Shown: positions 32,992 to 44,299 of the stretch, piece after piece
Position numbering within the stretch: the stretch's first letter is position 1
Layout: each line of letters begins with the position of its first letter
Assembly (NCBI GenBank): GCA_963576475.1
Contig: OY754990.1
Span: forward strand, 13,075,061 to 13,139,060
Direction of reading: 5' to 3'
Length of the DNA: 64,000 nt
DNA from: Molanna angustata
Taxonomy: Eukaryota; Arthropoda; Insecta; Trichoptera; Molannidae
Notes under the pieces: generated by a model
Databases searched by the model: none
What the model was told of the DNA's origin: nothing
What the model saw: the letters and a program-made list of their open reading frames with translations, nothing else
Program-made: the position numbers and the translations under genes

Positions 32992-34209
32992 ATCAAAGTG
33001 GGCACTACAATTGCATTATGTACGGCAATTTTGGCTTCCTTTGAGATGCTTGGATCGGACATTACTGGTCTGAGAGCTCCGTTTATTCTGTTACCTGCCA
33101 TAACTCTTCTTTCAATGTCTTTATCAGGTCTTCCATTCCTTTCAAACATACTCCCCAAGTACAAATATTCCTCTACTTGTTCTAGCCATTCGTTCTCTAC
33201 TTTTATTCTACACGGAGTCATACTTTCAGTTTTTTCGAATACCAATATCTTAGATTTACTCACATTCATTCTTAGTCCGTTCTGCAAGCATCCTTCATAC
33301 ACTTTATTCACTAAATACTGTAACTCATCCGCACACTCAGCAATCACTACTTTATCATCTGCATACATCAGATCACGTACATTTACAGTATTTAGTGCCA
33401 GGCCTATATTTTCATTCTTTAGTGCTCTTACGCAGTGATCAATATAGAGATTGAACAGCCATGGGGATAATACGCAGCCTTGCTTCACCCCCTTATGAAT
33501 AGGGAACCATGTTGTCAGCGTATCGTTGACACGGACACAGGCTCCACTATTTTCATACAGAGACGCAACAGCACGTACTAGTTTGCTCTTCACTCCATAC
33601 ATTGATAGGATATTCCACAACTTTTCTCTATCTACTTTATCATATGCCTTTTCTAGGTCTATGAAAGCACAGAAAAGTTTCTGATTTTTATGCAGAACTT
33701 TTTCTGTAGCCATGCGTAAAGAGAAAATTTGGTCGATGCATCCTCTGCCCCCTACAAAAGCACCTTGAGCATCCCATATCTTGCATTCCGTAATCTTGCG
33801 TATTCTCTGGTCAATAATTCTTGCATACATCTTGCCAACCGAACTTAACAAGCTGATAGCTCTATAGTTTTTGCAGTCGAGTTTCGATCCCTTCCCTTTG
33901 AAGAGAGGAACTACAACTGCATTTCTCCAATCCGACGGAGTGTACCCCGCTTCCCAGCATTTATTAAAAAGCGACAGACACCATTCCGTTGATACTTTAC
34001 CGCCACACTTGATAAATTCGGCTGCCACACAATCCACTCCAGCGGCTTTGCCTGTTTTCGCGTGATTAACCGCTTCTTTCACCTCTTCTTCCGTTATTTC
34101 ATCTCTTTCATTCTCATCAATAACCCATGACCTCTGTCTCACTGTGTCACCTTGAACGCTTTCATACAATTCTTTGAAATATTCACACCACCTCTCTTTC
34201 ACACTTTTG
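32992..34209 (-). pseudogene. Family-A LINE ORF2, RT domain, interrupted by the LTR element
   Basis: An uninterrupted frame of about 400 codons gives a nearly complete RT: 'WCEYFKELYE' upstream, 'GKAAGVDCVAAEFIK', 'WRNAVVVPLFKGKG', 'NYRAISLLSSVGKMYARI', 'AQGAFVGGRGCIDQI', 'AFIDLEKAYDKVDREKLW', 'GVKQGCVLSPWLFNLYID' and the catalytic YADD (33354-33365), then thumb-like 'LRMNVSKSKILVF'. The endonuclease and ORF1 are missing (5' truncation at 34209). The frame stops artificially in the LTR; skipping the element and one TSD copy brings it into frame with 24378-23898. RTE-like by motif wording; clade needs a tree. Confidence 0.9.
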
Positions 34210-34221
34210 TCTTCGCTACAT

Positions 34222-34649
34222 CGTTTCGGGAAATGATTGACAATCGGCCGTTGTGGGTTCGCCTGTACGACACAGTACGGAAAGGGGTGAGGGAGGGTGG
34301 AGGAGATGGTACATCGATCAATCATACACAACAGACAGACGGACGGCCATATAATAACGGGACGGCGGCGGGCGCGGTGGTGGTTCGTCAATCAAAACCG
34401 TTCGTTCTATTTCGGTCCGGGAATTGAGCAGGTGCACCGATGGGTAGATTACCGTACCCCATCTCCGATTTCCTCCAGGCAGGGAGAATAAAGAATGGAA
34501 AATAAGCAGATTGCAATGACATATTTTTTATACAATTAAAAATGTGATGTTTTTATATTCTCAATGCTGACGGAAATTATGTTATAGAACTCCATCTCAT
34601 GAGTCATCAGTTGACAAAAGCCTAGTTAGCCAAAACGATCGCACTGTCA
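34222..34649. other. Unassigned, GC-rich to 34490
   Basis: 34226-34490 is far more GC-rich than its neighbours ('ggcggcgggcgcggtggtgg'). No product recognised on either strand; it is the pre-insertion flank of the family-A LINE. Confidence 0.4.
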
Positions 34650-34654
34650 AAAGG

Positions 34655-34775
34655 AAAATACAGGCGGTTAGTGATCCAGTGTTCGCCAGTTCGAATCCTT
34701 TCATGAACGATTTCGTTTACCTATAGCACAAGCATTACTGCTTAGTTTAGAGAATTTATAAGGATGTATTAAAAA
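34655..34775 (+). mobile_element. Degenerate SINE, same family as 62864-62990
   Basis: 'ggcggttagtgatccagtg' and B box 'cagttcgaatcc' followed by 'gatttcgtttacctatagca' and 'caagcatt.ctgctta', colinear with 62900-62990. The A-box half is decayed. Confidence 0.65.
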
Positions 34776-34861
34776 AAATATCGTACATCAGTTAGTTAGA
34801 TATCTTACTCTGACCTAAAGTCCCTGGGTTCCATTTCATGTTTAAAATCTTAAGATAAAAC

Positions 34862-35330
34862 ATCTCTCTAACGAGATAGGCTGAGAGAACTGAACGCCAT
34901 ATTCTTCTATCCTGGCATAAATCCATACATCTTCTATTCAGTAGCGGAATTGCTTATAGAAGCCGAAAATCTTGGCTTGCCTATGAATATTATGTTAAGA
35001 AAAGACCTAATATTTGTTTGTCTGTTTTGTTGAAACCATAGGTACTACAAGATTAGAAATTGAACCGTTTGTAGATACGATACTTGACAGAGTCGCAAAT
35101 TTAAATATTATTTTGGCACGTAGTTTTAAAATATTTTCATGGCCACTCATATGAACAACGATGCTAAAAAAACATTAAATTTTTGACATTTCCCAATTTC
35201 TTTTCAGCAGGGTTTGCCTAGTACGAAGGTTCTAGGCACGCCCTTGCTTCTATTATACATTTTATCTGCTGTTCAAACTTCAGAATGACGTTCACATGGT
35301 CGTGCAGTGCTACCTTTTCTTGAGCGCACA
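34862..35330 (-). pseudogene. Family-A LINE tail remnant split by a hAT-like MITE
   Basis: 34862-34938 ('gagaactgaacgccatattc') and 35247-35330 ('ttcacatggtcgtgcagtg') are the two halves of the family-A C-terminal segment that is continuous at 15795-15945. Highly diverged. Confidence 0.65.
34939..35246. mobile_element. hAT-like MITE with 8-bp target duplication
   Basis: 308 bp bounded by CTTCTATT direct repeats (34931-34938 and 35247-35254). Ends are CAGTAGCGGAATTGC and, reverse-complemented, CAAGGGCGTGCCTAG, which share CA..(A/G)GCG, a hAT-type pattern. No coding frame. Eight-base duplications are typical of hAT. Confidence 0.75.
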
Positions 35331-35929
35331 TTACACGAACGAAGTTTTCAACGCTCAAAACAGGGTCCAAAATACAGGTAACTCAAAACATCGATTTACA
35401 TGAGTATAATTTTCTCCTTTATTTACGACCCCTTCATTAGGAAATGATTATTTTATGTGAAAAATAGCAATATTATATTTTTCGCTTGTTCCGCGTTTCG
35501 TTCAACAGTGTTTTATCTTTCTCTCATTTTCTTCGTTTGACTTTGCATTTTGACTACTCGGCATTTGACTTTATTTATTTATTTATTTTGACACGATATG
35601 ATTTTTTGGACCCTCACATTCTGTTTTCGTTTTAAAACATTGCTCTTTGGTCGAAAGATGCCAAATGAATAAAATATACCGCGAACGTCAAAGTTAACAC
35701 AACACAAACGGCAGCCATGTTGACTCGTCGGCAACAAATAATTTCGCAGATTTCTGTTTTACGAAAAAAGACACAAAACGCGTTGAAAAATAGAACACGT
35801 TCTATTTCTTTCCCCACCGCGTTGAAAACCTGAAACTCGTTGATTTTGTATCATACATAAATCGTTCAACAACCAATTACAACAAATGAAATAATTCGCA
35901 AACACATTTTTTATGATAACTTTGGTAAA
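35331..35929. other. Unassigned
   Basis: 'tttatttatttattttg' at 35571-35590 may be the tail of a minus-strand LINE. Nothing else recognised. Confidence 0.4.
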
Positions 35930-36130
35930 TTTAGGTCCCGGGTGGGGCTGTTGTTGGTGTGATCCATTGGGGCGAAATTGAAAATCTTCGAGGTTATTCC
36001 TATCCCTCTATTCCCTCTCCCTTCCTGTTCTATAGAGGTTTGTACGCCAAATTCTTAATTAATAAGTATTTTTTTTCTTTGTCTATATTTTGTATTGTAA
36101 AGATCACTCGTATTATCTAGCCATTATCTC
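35930..36130 (+). repeat. Dispersed repeat, also reversed at 52990-53210
   Basis: 'gtcccgggtggggctgttg', 'ttggggcgaaattgaaaat', 'aggttattcctatccctc' and 'gatcactcgtattatctagc' occur in the same order on the minus strand of 52990-53210. There the sequence continues into a LINE-like A-rich tail, so this is probably a LINE 3' region. Confidence 0.85.
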
Positions 36131-37622
36131 GTTCGTGTTAAGTGCACTTTGCACTGTCCCGATTTTCTTATTTTTACCAAATGTACGTATTTTTTCTTTG
36201 TCTATATTTTGTATTGTAAAGATCACTCGTATTATCTAGCCATTATCTCGTTCGTGTTAAGTGCACTTTGCACTGTCCCGATTTTCTTATTTTTACCAAA
36301 TGTACGTATTTTTTCTTTGTCTATATTTTGTATTGTAAAGATCACTCGTATTATCTAGCCATTATCTCGTTCGTGTTAAGTGCACTTTGCACTGTCCCGA
36401 TTTTCTTATTTTTACCAAATGTACGTATTTTTTCTTTGTCTATATTTTGTATTGTAAAGATCACTCGTATTATCTAGCCATTATCTCGTTCGTGTTAAGT
36501 GCACTTTGCACTGTCCCGATTTTCTTATTTTTACCAAATGTACGTATTTTTTCTTTGTCTATATTTTGTATTGTAAAGATCACTCGTATTATCTAGCCAT
36601 TATCTCGTTCGTGTTAAGTGCACTTTGCACTGTCCCGATTTTCTTATTTTTACCAAATGTACGTATTTTTTCTTTGTCTATATTTTGTATTGTAAAGATC
36701 ACTCGTATTATCTAGCCATTATCTCGTTCGTGTTAAGTGCACTTTGCACTGTCCCGATTTTCTTATTTTTACCAAATGTACGTATTTTTTCTTTGTCTAT
36801 ATTTTGTATTGTAAAGATCACTCGTATTATCTAGCCATTATCTCGTTCGTGTTAAGTGCACTTTGCACTGTCCCGATTTTCTTATTTTTACCAAATGTAC
36901 GTATTTTTTCTTTGTCTATATTTTGTATTGTAAAGATCACTCGTATTATCTAGCCATTATCTCGTTCGTGTTAAGTGCACTTTGCACTGTCCCGATTTTC
37001 TTATTTTTACCAAATGTACGTATTTTTTCTTTGTCTATATTTTGTATTGTAAAGATCACTCGTATTATCTAGCCATTATCTCGTTCGTGTTAAGTGCACT
37101 TTGCACTGTCCCGATTTTCTTATTTTTACCAAATGTACGTATTTTTTCTTTGTCTATATTTTGTATTGTAAAGATCACTCGTATTATCTAGCCATTATCT
37201 CGTTCGTGTTAAGTGCACTTTGCACTGTCCCGATTTTCTTATTTTTACCAAATGTACGTATTTTTTCTTTGTCTATATTTTGTATTGTAAAGATCACTCG
37301 TATTATCTAGCCATTATCTCGTTCGTGTTAAGTGCACTTTGCACTGTCCCGATTTTCTTATTTTTACCAAATGTACGTATTTTTTCTTTGTCTATATTTT
37401 GTATTGTAAAGATCACTCGTATTATCTAGCCATTATCTCGTTCGTGTTAAGTGCACTTTGCACTGTCCCGATTTTCTTATTTTTACCAAATGTACGTATT
37501 TTTTCTTTGTCTATATTTTGTATTGTAAAGATCACTCGTATTATCTAGCCATTATCTCGTTCGTGTTAAGTGCACTTTGCACTGTCCCGATTTTCTTATT
37601 TTTACCAAATGTACGTATTTTT
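36066..37622. repeat. Satellite-like array: 119-bp unit, 13 copies
   Basis: A unit containing 'tttgtctatattttgtattg', 'aagatcactcgtattatct' and 'aagtgcactttgcactgtcc' repeats head-to-tail with a constant 119-bp step from about 36066 to 37622; I see no sequence difference between internal units. Each unit has the palindrome AGTGCA-CTT-TGCACT. A 69-codon frame recurs in every pair of units only because the units are identical. Confidence 0.95.
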
Positions 37623-38329
37623 CTGTTTTTTATCCATTTATTTCTGTCCAAAATATAGAGTAGACATAAGATAAATAAATGAATGGCTGTGATTTTCATC
37701 CATTTGACAACAACAGCATTACAGAACAATATATAAATAACACGGACAGTATATATGGTCACAGGTCAACGGAGAGCTACTAAGGGTGACCACAGCGACG
37801 ACTTAAACTACCGTCGATTTATGGTGATGCACAATGGTATGGCGAATGGATCGGTGCTGAAGATCGCTCGCCAAGTGTAAATATTTTGATCCGCGAAGAT
37901 TTGGCAGCGGCGACAGAGGATTAGGGGAGATCCGGGGTGGATTAGCCGAGCGGAGATCAATGAGTCACGATAATATGTTGGTGCAGATAAAATAATGCGT
38001 GCGTCACAAAATTAGGATCGAAAATTTCATTCGTCCATACCATCACGGCGTATCCAGCGAAAGGTGTGCGGTTGTGCATTACCAAATGGACGGTCTCGTC
38101 TAATTAAAGAGGGCACAACATTCAGAATGCGTGATGAAATTCATTGCTGAACAATGTGATATTAATTGTTGCCTGTTGTGTGTTTTCGATTAACCGGCTC
38201 TTGTGGGACACCCGAAAACGACGATGATAGAAGAGTGGAAGCACTATTCAAAGCCGGTGCCACACAGTAAGGATAGAAAAATTAATTTAATACTTAGTTG
38301 GTTAGATATCTTACTCCAGAGTCAATGAT
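37623..38329. other. Unassigned; trace of a family-A LINE end at 38035-38062
   Basis: 'ccataccatcacggcgtatcc' is the reversed family-A 3' terminus with little else attached. 37780-37960 is GC-richer with no recognised product. Confidence 0.4.
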
Positions 38330-38842
38330 TCCGATATACCATACCATCAGCTAAACAAACTTCAATCCGTCTTCAACGCTGCTGCTAGGCTAATCACCGG
38401 AGCCGCGAAATTCTCACACATATCCCACCATCTACGAAACCTTCACTGGCTAAAAGTGCCAGAGAGAATCAAGTACAAATTATGTTTGTTGACTTTCAAA
38501 GCGATCCATCGCATGGCTCCCACGTATCTTTCAGACTTCTGCATCCCTCTCACCGTAAACGAGCGACAACAAACACTTCGGTCAGCTACCACATCCGTGA
38601 TTGGCAAGTTGACTGAAATAAGTCGGTGATCGTGCTTTTTCTGTGGCCGGACCAGCCTCGTGGAATAAACTACCACCTGAACTGAGGCAAATCGACAATT
38701 TAGCACTATTCAGGAAACACCTAAAAACTCACTTCTTCCGCGAGTCTTACAAAAACCCCTTATATATTCAAAGCGCCCTTGAGGTGAGGTTATCACAAAA
38801 ACGGCGCTATAAAAATAATCCAAATTTATTATTATTATCACG
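38330..38842 (+). pseudogene. L2-like LINE C-terminus and 3' end
   Basis: Decodes 'LQSVFNAAARLITGAAKF', 'HISHHLRNLHWLKVPERI', 'LLTFKAIHRMAPTYLSDF', then after a frameshift near 38625 'FSVAGPASWNKLPPELRQ' and 'LFRKHLKTHFFRE'. It ends 'aacggcgctataaaaat' plus a (TTA)n tail. This is the standard L2/CR1-type C-terminus. Confidence 0.85.
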
Positions 38843-38894
38843 ACACCATCACTAGGTTTCAATTCAATTCTCCAATAACAGTTTTTCAGTCTGG

Positions 38895-38966
38895 GTTTTT
38901 GAGTGTGTGTGGTGCTAGGTTTTCTCTGCCTACTCCAACATTAGGAGGTATGGCATGATTGAATGT
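38895..38966 (+). pseudogene. Family-A LINE 3' terminus remnant
   Basis: 'ttttctctgcctactccaac' then 'ggtatggcatgattgaatgt' mirrors the 'ctctctgcctacccc..ggcgtgatggtatg' ending of family A. Confidence 0.5.
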
Positions 38967-38969
38967 ATG

Positions 38970-39962
38970 AGTTTGGTTTTATTTTATTTATTTATTTTAT
39001 TTTACAAAGGACAGTGCACACACAGTAAATGCATACAATTATTAAAAGGAAAAAAACAAAAATACAAATATGACATGTACCTCCTTACGTACTATATTTT
39101 ATTTTTTTATTTTATTTTTTATTTTTCATTTGTTTGGAAACTTAACAGCTATACATTTATAATACTTAATTTCAAATGAGAATACAAAATAAATAGCCAA
39201 TTATAAAGTTTCACATATTTAAATTATTATACATTATTAATGTTGGGTAGTCATTGTAAGATGGTGAGTGTATGTGGGGGAAAGGGAAGGGTAATGGATA
39301 TAGGAAAGCGTTGATAAGGAAGGGATGAATGTTTAAGGAAAGTAGGTTTGATTTTTAACCAGTAATATTACCAATAACTGCGCGTAATTGGCGTTTCATC
39401 GATGTCTGTGTGGAGTTAAATATATCAGGTTGGGGGTCAAGACTATTGTAATAATTTAAGCATCTGTTGACATAATTATTCTGTGCGTAATTTGTTCTGC
39501 AGTATGGTGTATAGAAAAGGTGATTTTGGCGTGTTGTTTTCATGGGGCAGTTGAAAGAAATTTTTTGGAGTAGGTAAGAGCTGTCTACAAGGTTATTAAG
39601 TATTTTATAAAGCAGATAGACATCGGATATCTTTCTTCTTTTCTCAAGTGATATAAACCCATGTAATTTTAAAGATTGGTCATAATCATGGCGGTAAATT
39701 TTTTTTCTAAAATTAAGCGTTTTAACAAACCTTCTCTGAATCCTCTCAATTCTGTCGATGTGAATATTGTAACTAGGGCTCCATACGGTTGATGCAAACT
39801 CCAAATGACTTCTAACGAAGGCATTAAATAGAAGAACTAGCGAGGTTGTTTCTTTGAAGGATTTGGTTATTCTTTGTATGAAACCCAAGTTTCTGTAGCT
39901 TTTATTTACGACAGAATCAATATACCTTATATCAAAAGAAGACAATAAAAAAGAGTAGCGTC
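38970..39962 (-). mobile_element. CR1/Jockey-like LINE 3' end with open C-terminal frame
   Basis: The minus-strand frame (to 39355) contains 'NLGFIQRITKSFKETTSL', 'NAFVRSHLEFASTVWSP', 'IDRIERIQRRFVKTLNF', 'LLYKILNNLVDSS' and 'NHLFYTPYCRTNYAQNNYV', colinear with the frame at 7589-8407. The stop at 39355 is followed by a 3' UTR and an A/T-rich tail ending near 38970. The first nine codons of the frame at 39993 belong to an adjoining TIR element, not to the LINE. Confidence 0.85.
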
Positions 39963-39964
39963 TA

Positions 39965-40735
39965 GTAAAGTCTGATTTTTTTAAGAGTGCCAAAGCTCAT
40001 AGGGTGACCATGGTGTAAAAGAAAAAAATATAATGGGATTTTTTTTATCATTTCATGATATAAAACGGTTGTAACTTTCACATGCATATATCTTCAAAAC
40101 CTTCAAATCTTTTCATACCTATTCTTACTCCCGGTACCATGCGGCTTTAATGGGTCTATATTATTAGGTATTTTCTGCAAATGTTAATGGGCATCTCCTG
40201 AGAAAGTAATATTTAAACAAAATATTTATTTGATACTTTTTATTAGGAAAATAAAATAATACATTATGAAGTAATTAATCCTTATAATAATAAACAGTTA
40301 CATATTATTTTACAAAATAATAAATTATATCATACAAAATATTTACATAATAGTTCATTGAGGCAAACACACACATACATAACTATGTAACTAATACAAA
40401 CAAATAATGGACACTTATTCTATACTAAGACGGTGATAACACATGTTTATAATAATAATTATATATCGATATTAAACAAAAATTAAATACATAAGTTAGA
40501 AATAAAAAATGAAATTCTTAATTTAGAACACATGGTAACCATAAAAGATCAAACGTGCGCTCACTTCGAGAGATAGATACGTACTGTCGGGTTTGTTGAT
40601 GTTTGTTGTTAAGGACACCAAATGGTGTAAACCAATCAGCAACCACGAGTCTACTAATACATTTACATGCGTAAATACTATGCATTTTTTTTGTTTATGT
40701 ATAGAATTGGCACTTTAAAAAAAATCAGACTTTAC
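39965..40735. mobile_element. Candidate 771-bp DNA element with about 29-bp inverted ends
   Basis: The left end reads 'gtaaagtctgatttttttaa' then 'gagtgccaa'; the right end is the reverse complement with two differences ('ttggcacttt' ... 'aatcagactttac'). The interior is AT-rich with no frame. No clear target duplication. It cuts the 5' side of the LINE at 38970-39962. Confidence 0.55.
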
Positions 40736-40769
40736 CAGCTCTTCTTTTCTGCATTCTTAGGTAAGGTTT

Positions 40770-41311
40770 GGCTGACCCAATTATTTCAAGGCCAGCAAAA
40801 CTCGCTGTGCACAACGCTATTGTCGTTCCAACCATAATGTATGCAAGTGAGACATGGGTATGGCAGAAGACGCATGAAAGTAAAATTAACGCTGTGGAAA
40901 TGAGGTCAGTAAGACGAATGTGTGGTAAAACAATTTATGATAGGATAAGGAATCAAGATATCAGAAGAGAATGTAAGATTGAAAGGGATATTTTGAGTAG
41001 AATGAAGATAAATGCTTTGCGATGGTTCGGACATGTAGAGAGAATGAACGATGAACGACTGACAAAGAAAGTATACAAGTCTGAAAAAAGTGGAATGAGA
41101 TGTAAGGGTCGACCGAGAAAGAGTTGGCATGATCATATGAATGAGATTTTGAAAGAGGGGAACATACGAAGTCAGAACAACAGGAGAGCATGTATGACGC
41201 GATGTATGAATGTAAATGAGGCAAAACAGGTATGTCAAGATAGAAGAGTATGGCGTTCGGTTCTCTCTGCCTACCCCAAATAGGGTAACGGCGTGATGGT
41301 ATGTATGTATG
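40770..41311 (+). pseudogene. Family-A LINE, 5'-truncated, open C-terminal frame
   Basis: A 171-codon frame (40768-41283) reads 'KLAVHNAIVVPTIMYASET', 'ESKINAVEMRSVRRMCGKT', 'NALRWFGHVERMNDERL', 'GRPRKSWHDHMNEIL' and 'SVLSAYPK', then 'ggcgtgatggtatgtatgta'. It shows the uninterrupted 'MYASET' junction that the LTR element broke in the copy at 23898-34209. Likely target duplication 'taggtaaggttt' (40758-40769) / 'taggttaggttt' (41312-41323), one mismatch. Confidence 0.9.
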
Positions 41312-41323
41312 TAGGTTAGGTTT

Positions 41324-41753
41324 ATGTTTGTTTATAATAATAACAGCGACTCGTTACGCGTTAGCGAGTTGCTTTATAAATTGAAATATAAATTATTATA
41401 AATAAAATTTATATATTCTTTTAATTTTTCGCATTTAATATAAAAATTCACAGCTCATTTGACTTAATACTACGAGATCTCAACCAATCAGAGAGCCAAC
41501 GAATGGTAAATGCGGATTGTACTCTAGTTAAAAAGTGTGTGCGCGCATGAGAGAGAGTAACAATACGAATGTGTGTGTGAAAGAGATATCTAGAAAGAGT
41601 GTGAGTTTGTGGGTGGGTGTGCATGTGTGTGTATACATGATAGACGAACATATATTGACATATTCATAAGTTGATTAGAAAAAGAAAATATATTGTTGAG
41701 GGTGGTTGGTAAAAATAAAATAATAAGTACTTGTACCTACTAAAAAGAGCCTT
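41324..41753. other. Unassigned; purine/TG-rich tract at 41535-41645
   Basis: 'agtgtgtgcgcgcatgagag' and later TG-rich runs are low-complexity. No gene. Confidence 0.45.
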
Positions 41754-41990
41754 AAAAAGGTGTATAACATAATTTGTAATTGAATATACCTTTGTTAATA
41801 CTATTATAAACAGTTGGTTCTATATATCAATAAAAAGGTTTATAACATAATTTGTAATTGAATATACCTTTGTTAATACTATTATAAACAGTTGGTTCTA
41901 TATATCAATAAAAAGGTTTATAACATAATTCGTAATTTAATATACCTTTGTTATTCTATTATTATAAACTGTTATTTCTTTATAACAATA
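41754..41990. repeat. 78-bp tandem repeat, three copies
   Basis: 'aaaaaggtttataacataat' and 'aatatacctttgttaatact' recur at a 78-bp step; the first two units are nearly identical and the third has diverged. Very AT-rich. Confidence 0.9.
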
Positions 41991-42575
41991 AAATAAAAAT
42001 AAAGTATAATGAGGATAATTTCATTATTTTAGATATACTTAAAAAAGAACATTTAAACTGGGAATGAATTATTTGACAGGATACAAAACGCAAAGTCAAT
42101 TTAACATGTGTACGTTTGTTATTATAAACGGGGCCGAGAGGAAAACAAAACGGAATGCACTGGTCAAGAAGAAACAAGAGAAAGAGCACAAAAATAAAAA
42201 TTACAACAACAATAATTATTATTATTTTGTGTGTTCACATAAATCTATTTGATTAAAGAGTGTGTAAAGGGCGCGCACCGCACAGTGGTCGGTCGTGCCA
42301 AACAATGAGAATGGCCGACAATACACAAACAATGTTGTGTGTTGTCTTATTTCTGAATACACATAAATGAAGCGTAAACATTCTCCGTCACTCTTCGTCC
42401 GTACCGCGCATACTCGACAGGAACTGTGTCAACGTCGCAAAAAATAAATAGGTGGTACATCTCTCTGATACAATTTATTTTTTATTCAACACGTAAAATT
42501 GACAACTTTCAATATTCATCATAAAGCTGTTATAGGTATTTGAGTCATATTGAGACTACCTATTTAGTAGATCGA
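41991..42575. other. Unassigned
   Basis: No feature recognised. Confidence 0.4.
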
Positions 42576-42997
42576 AATAATAATAATAATAATAATCTAA
42601 TAGAAATATCGATACCAAATACAGCAAATCTACAAAAGAAACATTTAGAAAAAATAGATAAATACATACCTTTAGCAGAACAGATAAAATCACAGTGGAA
42701 ACAAGAAAAAGTAACAATAGTCCCAATAATATTATCGTCTACAGGCATCATACCAAAAACTCTCCAAAAAAATATAGACATTCCAAAGTTACCCCCATAC
42801 GTAATCACAAACATACAAAAAACTGCAATTATCAACACATGCACAATAGTCAGAAAATTTCTACAGGTACCACTTTAAACAACTACACACAACCACACAG
42901 ACACACAAACACATAGCCTCACAACTTGAGTACGCTCCGTTGTGAGGAAAGTTGCCGGATCATAGCCGAGATTAATCTATAATAATAATAATAATAA
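42576..42997 (+). mobile_element. Dong/R4-like LINE 3' fragment flanked by (TAA)n
   Basis: The frame to 42878 encodes 'EKIDKYIPLAEQIKSQWKQE', 'KVTIVPIILSSTGIIPK' and 'QKTAIINTCTIVRKFLQ', the extreme C-terminus after the endonuclease-type domain of R2/R4-like LINEs. The 3' UTR has a perfect 9-base stem CCTCACAAC/GTTGTGAGG (42917-42947). The fragment is bounded by (AAT)n at 42576-42596 and (TAA)n at 42979-42997; the silkworm Dong element is known to insert at TAA repeats. Confidence 0.8.
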
Positions 42998-44088
42998 GTT
43001 ATTTGTATAGCGCCGTTTAATTATTCGAGATCATACCAAGGGCGCTGATAGTTTAATGTTGTGTTGCTCTCTGAAACAAAGCTGTTTTTAATCCTTTAGT
43101 GAAATTGCTCTTGCTTTGAGCACTGCGGACATCTAGAGGCGGTGAATTCCACTTAATAGGACCACTCACACTGAAGCATCGGTCATATTAAGTCGCTTTG
43201 TTGACTCTGTCCAACTCCTTTAAGGAATTGTTACTCTGTGATCCAGATGACCTGAGTGTGAGATGCCTCCCAGAGAGATCTCTTCTCTGACACAGCTCTT
43301 GTATATATTTTGGTGCCAGGTTGTTCAAAGCATTATATACTGTCAAACAAATTTTGTAATCAATTCGCTCTGGACACTTCGTTTAGTAGTGGAGTTATGT
43401 GACATCGTTTTTCTGCACCGAAAATAAGTCTTGCCGCTGTGTTAAATACCATCTGTAGTCTATCGAGCTGATACTTCGGCAATCCAGCATAAATGCCGTT
43501 GCAGTAATCAAGCCGAGACACAACGAATGAATTTACAAGTGTTTTAGTCTCATTCTTGGGTAAATTTCGACGAATGTTTTTCAGTTGTCTGAGTTGAAAA
43601 AAACATGAACTGCCCGTTTTTGAGATTTGAAGGTCAAGTGACAACTTATTGTCCAAGTGAATACCCAAGAATTTGACACTAAACTTGTAGCTGGCACGAG
43701 TGTTTCTCCGTTGATGTTGATAGGAGTACTCTCAATGAGGTGCTGTCGCCGTGGTGAAGCCACCCACATAAACTCTATTTTAGATGGGTTCAGTTTAAGC
43801 TTGTTGCTAGACATCCACGTGGCGACTTTTTCGATGCACTCAACAACAGTTTCTACTTACAGACGATTTTTGCATATGGGATTACAAAATTTGAAGAGCA
43901 AGCGGTCATCGGCATAAGCAAAATGAATTAAATCCTTCCTTTTGAATCAAGTCGTCAAGTCTTTTTATATACAGAATGAATAAAATAGGTCCGAGAACCG
44001 ATCCTTGTGGCACTCCAAATTTTACAATTTCCGATAAGGACATATTGTTATTAACCCTCACAGACGTGTTCTGATTACATGTTGTTTA
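42998..44088 (-). pseudogene. L2-like LINE, RT end to 3' tail
   Basis: Minus strand, in several frames: '[14 protein letters not shown]' (about 44022-43980), YADD (43905-43916), 'WMSSNKLKLNPSK', 'LSLDLQISKTGSSCFF', 'SRLDYCNGIYAGLPKYQLD' and 'NTAARLIFGAEK', then a UTR ending in 'aacggcgctatacaaataa' and (TTA)n. It has at least three frame breaks. Its tail is the TAA tract that borders the Dong/R4-like fragment. Confidence 0.85.
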
Positions 44089-44299
44089 TTTGACGGATGC
44101 GAGTCATTGGTGGGGGTATATATAGTAGAGTCAGAGGGGCTGCCTCCTCGACTCTCGCTATACTGTTATTTCTTTAAATACGGAAGAAATACAAAAAAAA
44201 CAGTAGACAAACGGAAAAAGACAATCATTCCATAAACAAAACACAAGAATTACATACAATCAAATATGAAAAAGAAGAATGCAGGATATGGACGATAAA

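Noticed and set aside
36149..37658. Row of identical 69-codon frames as a gene family
   Set aside because: They arise only from the 119-bp tandem repeat, each frame overlapping the next.
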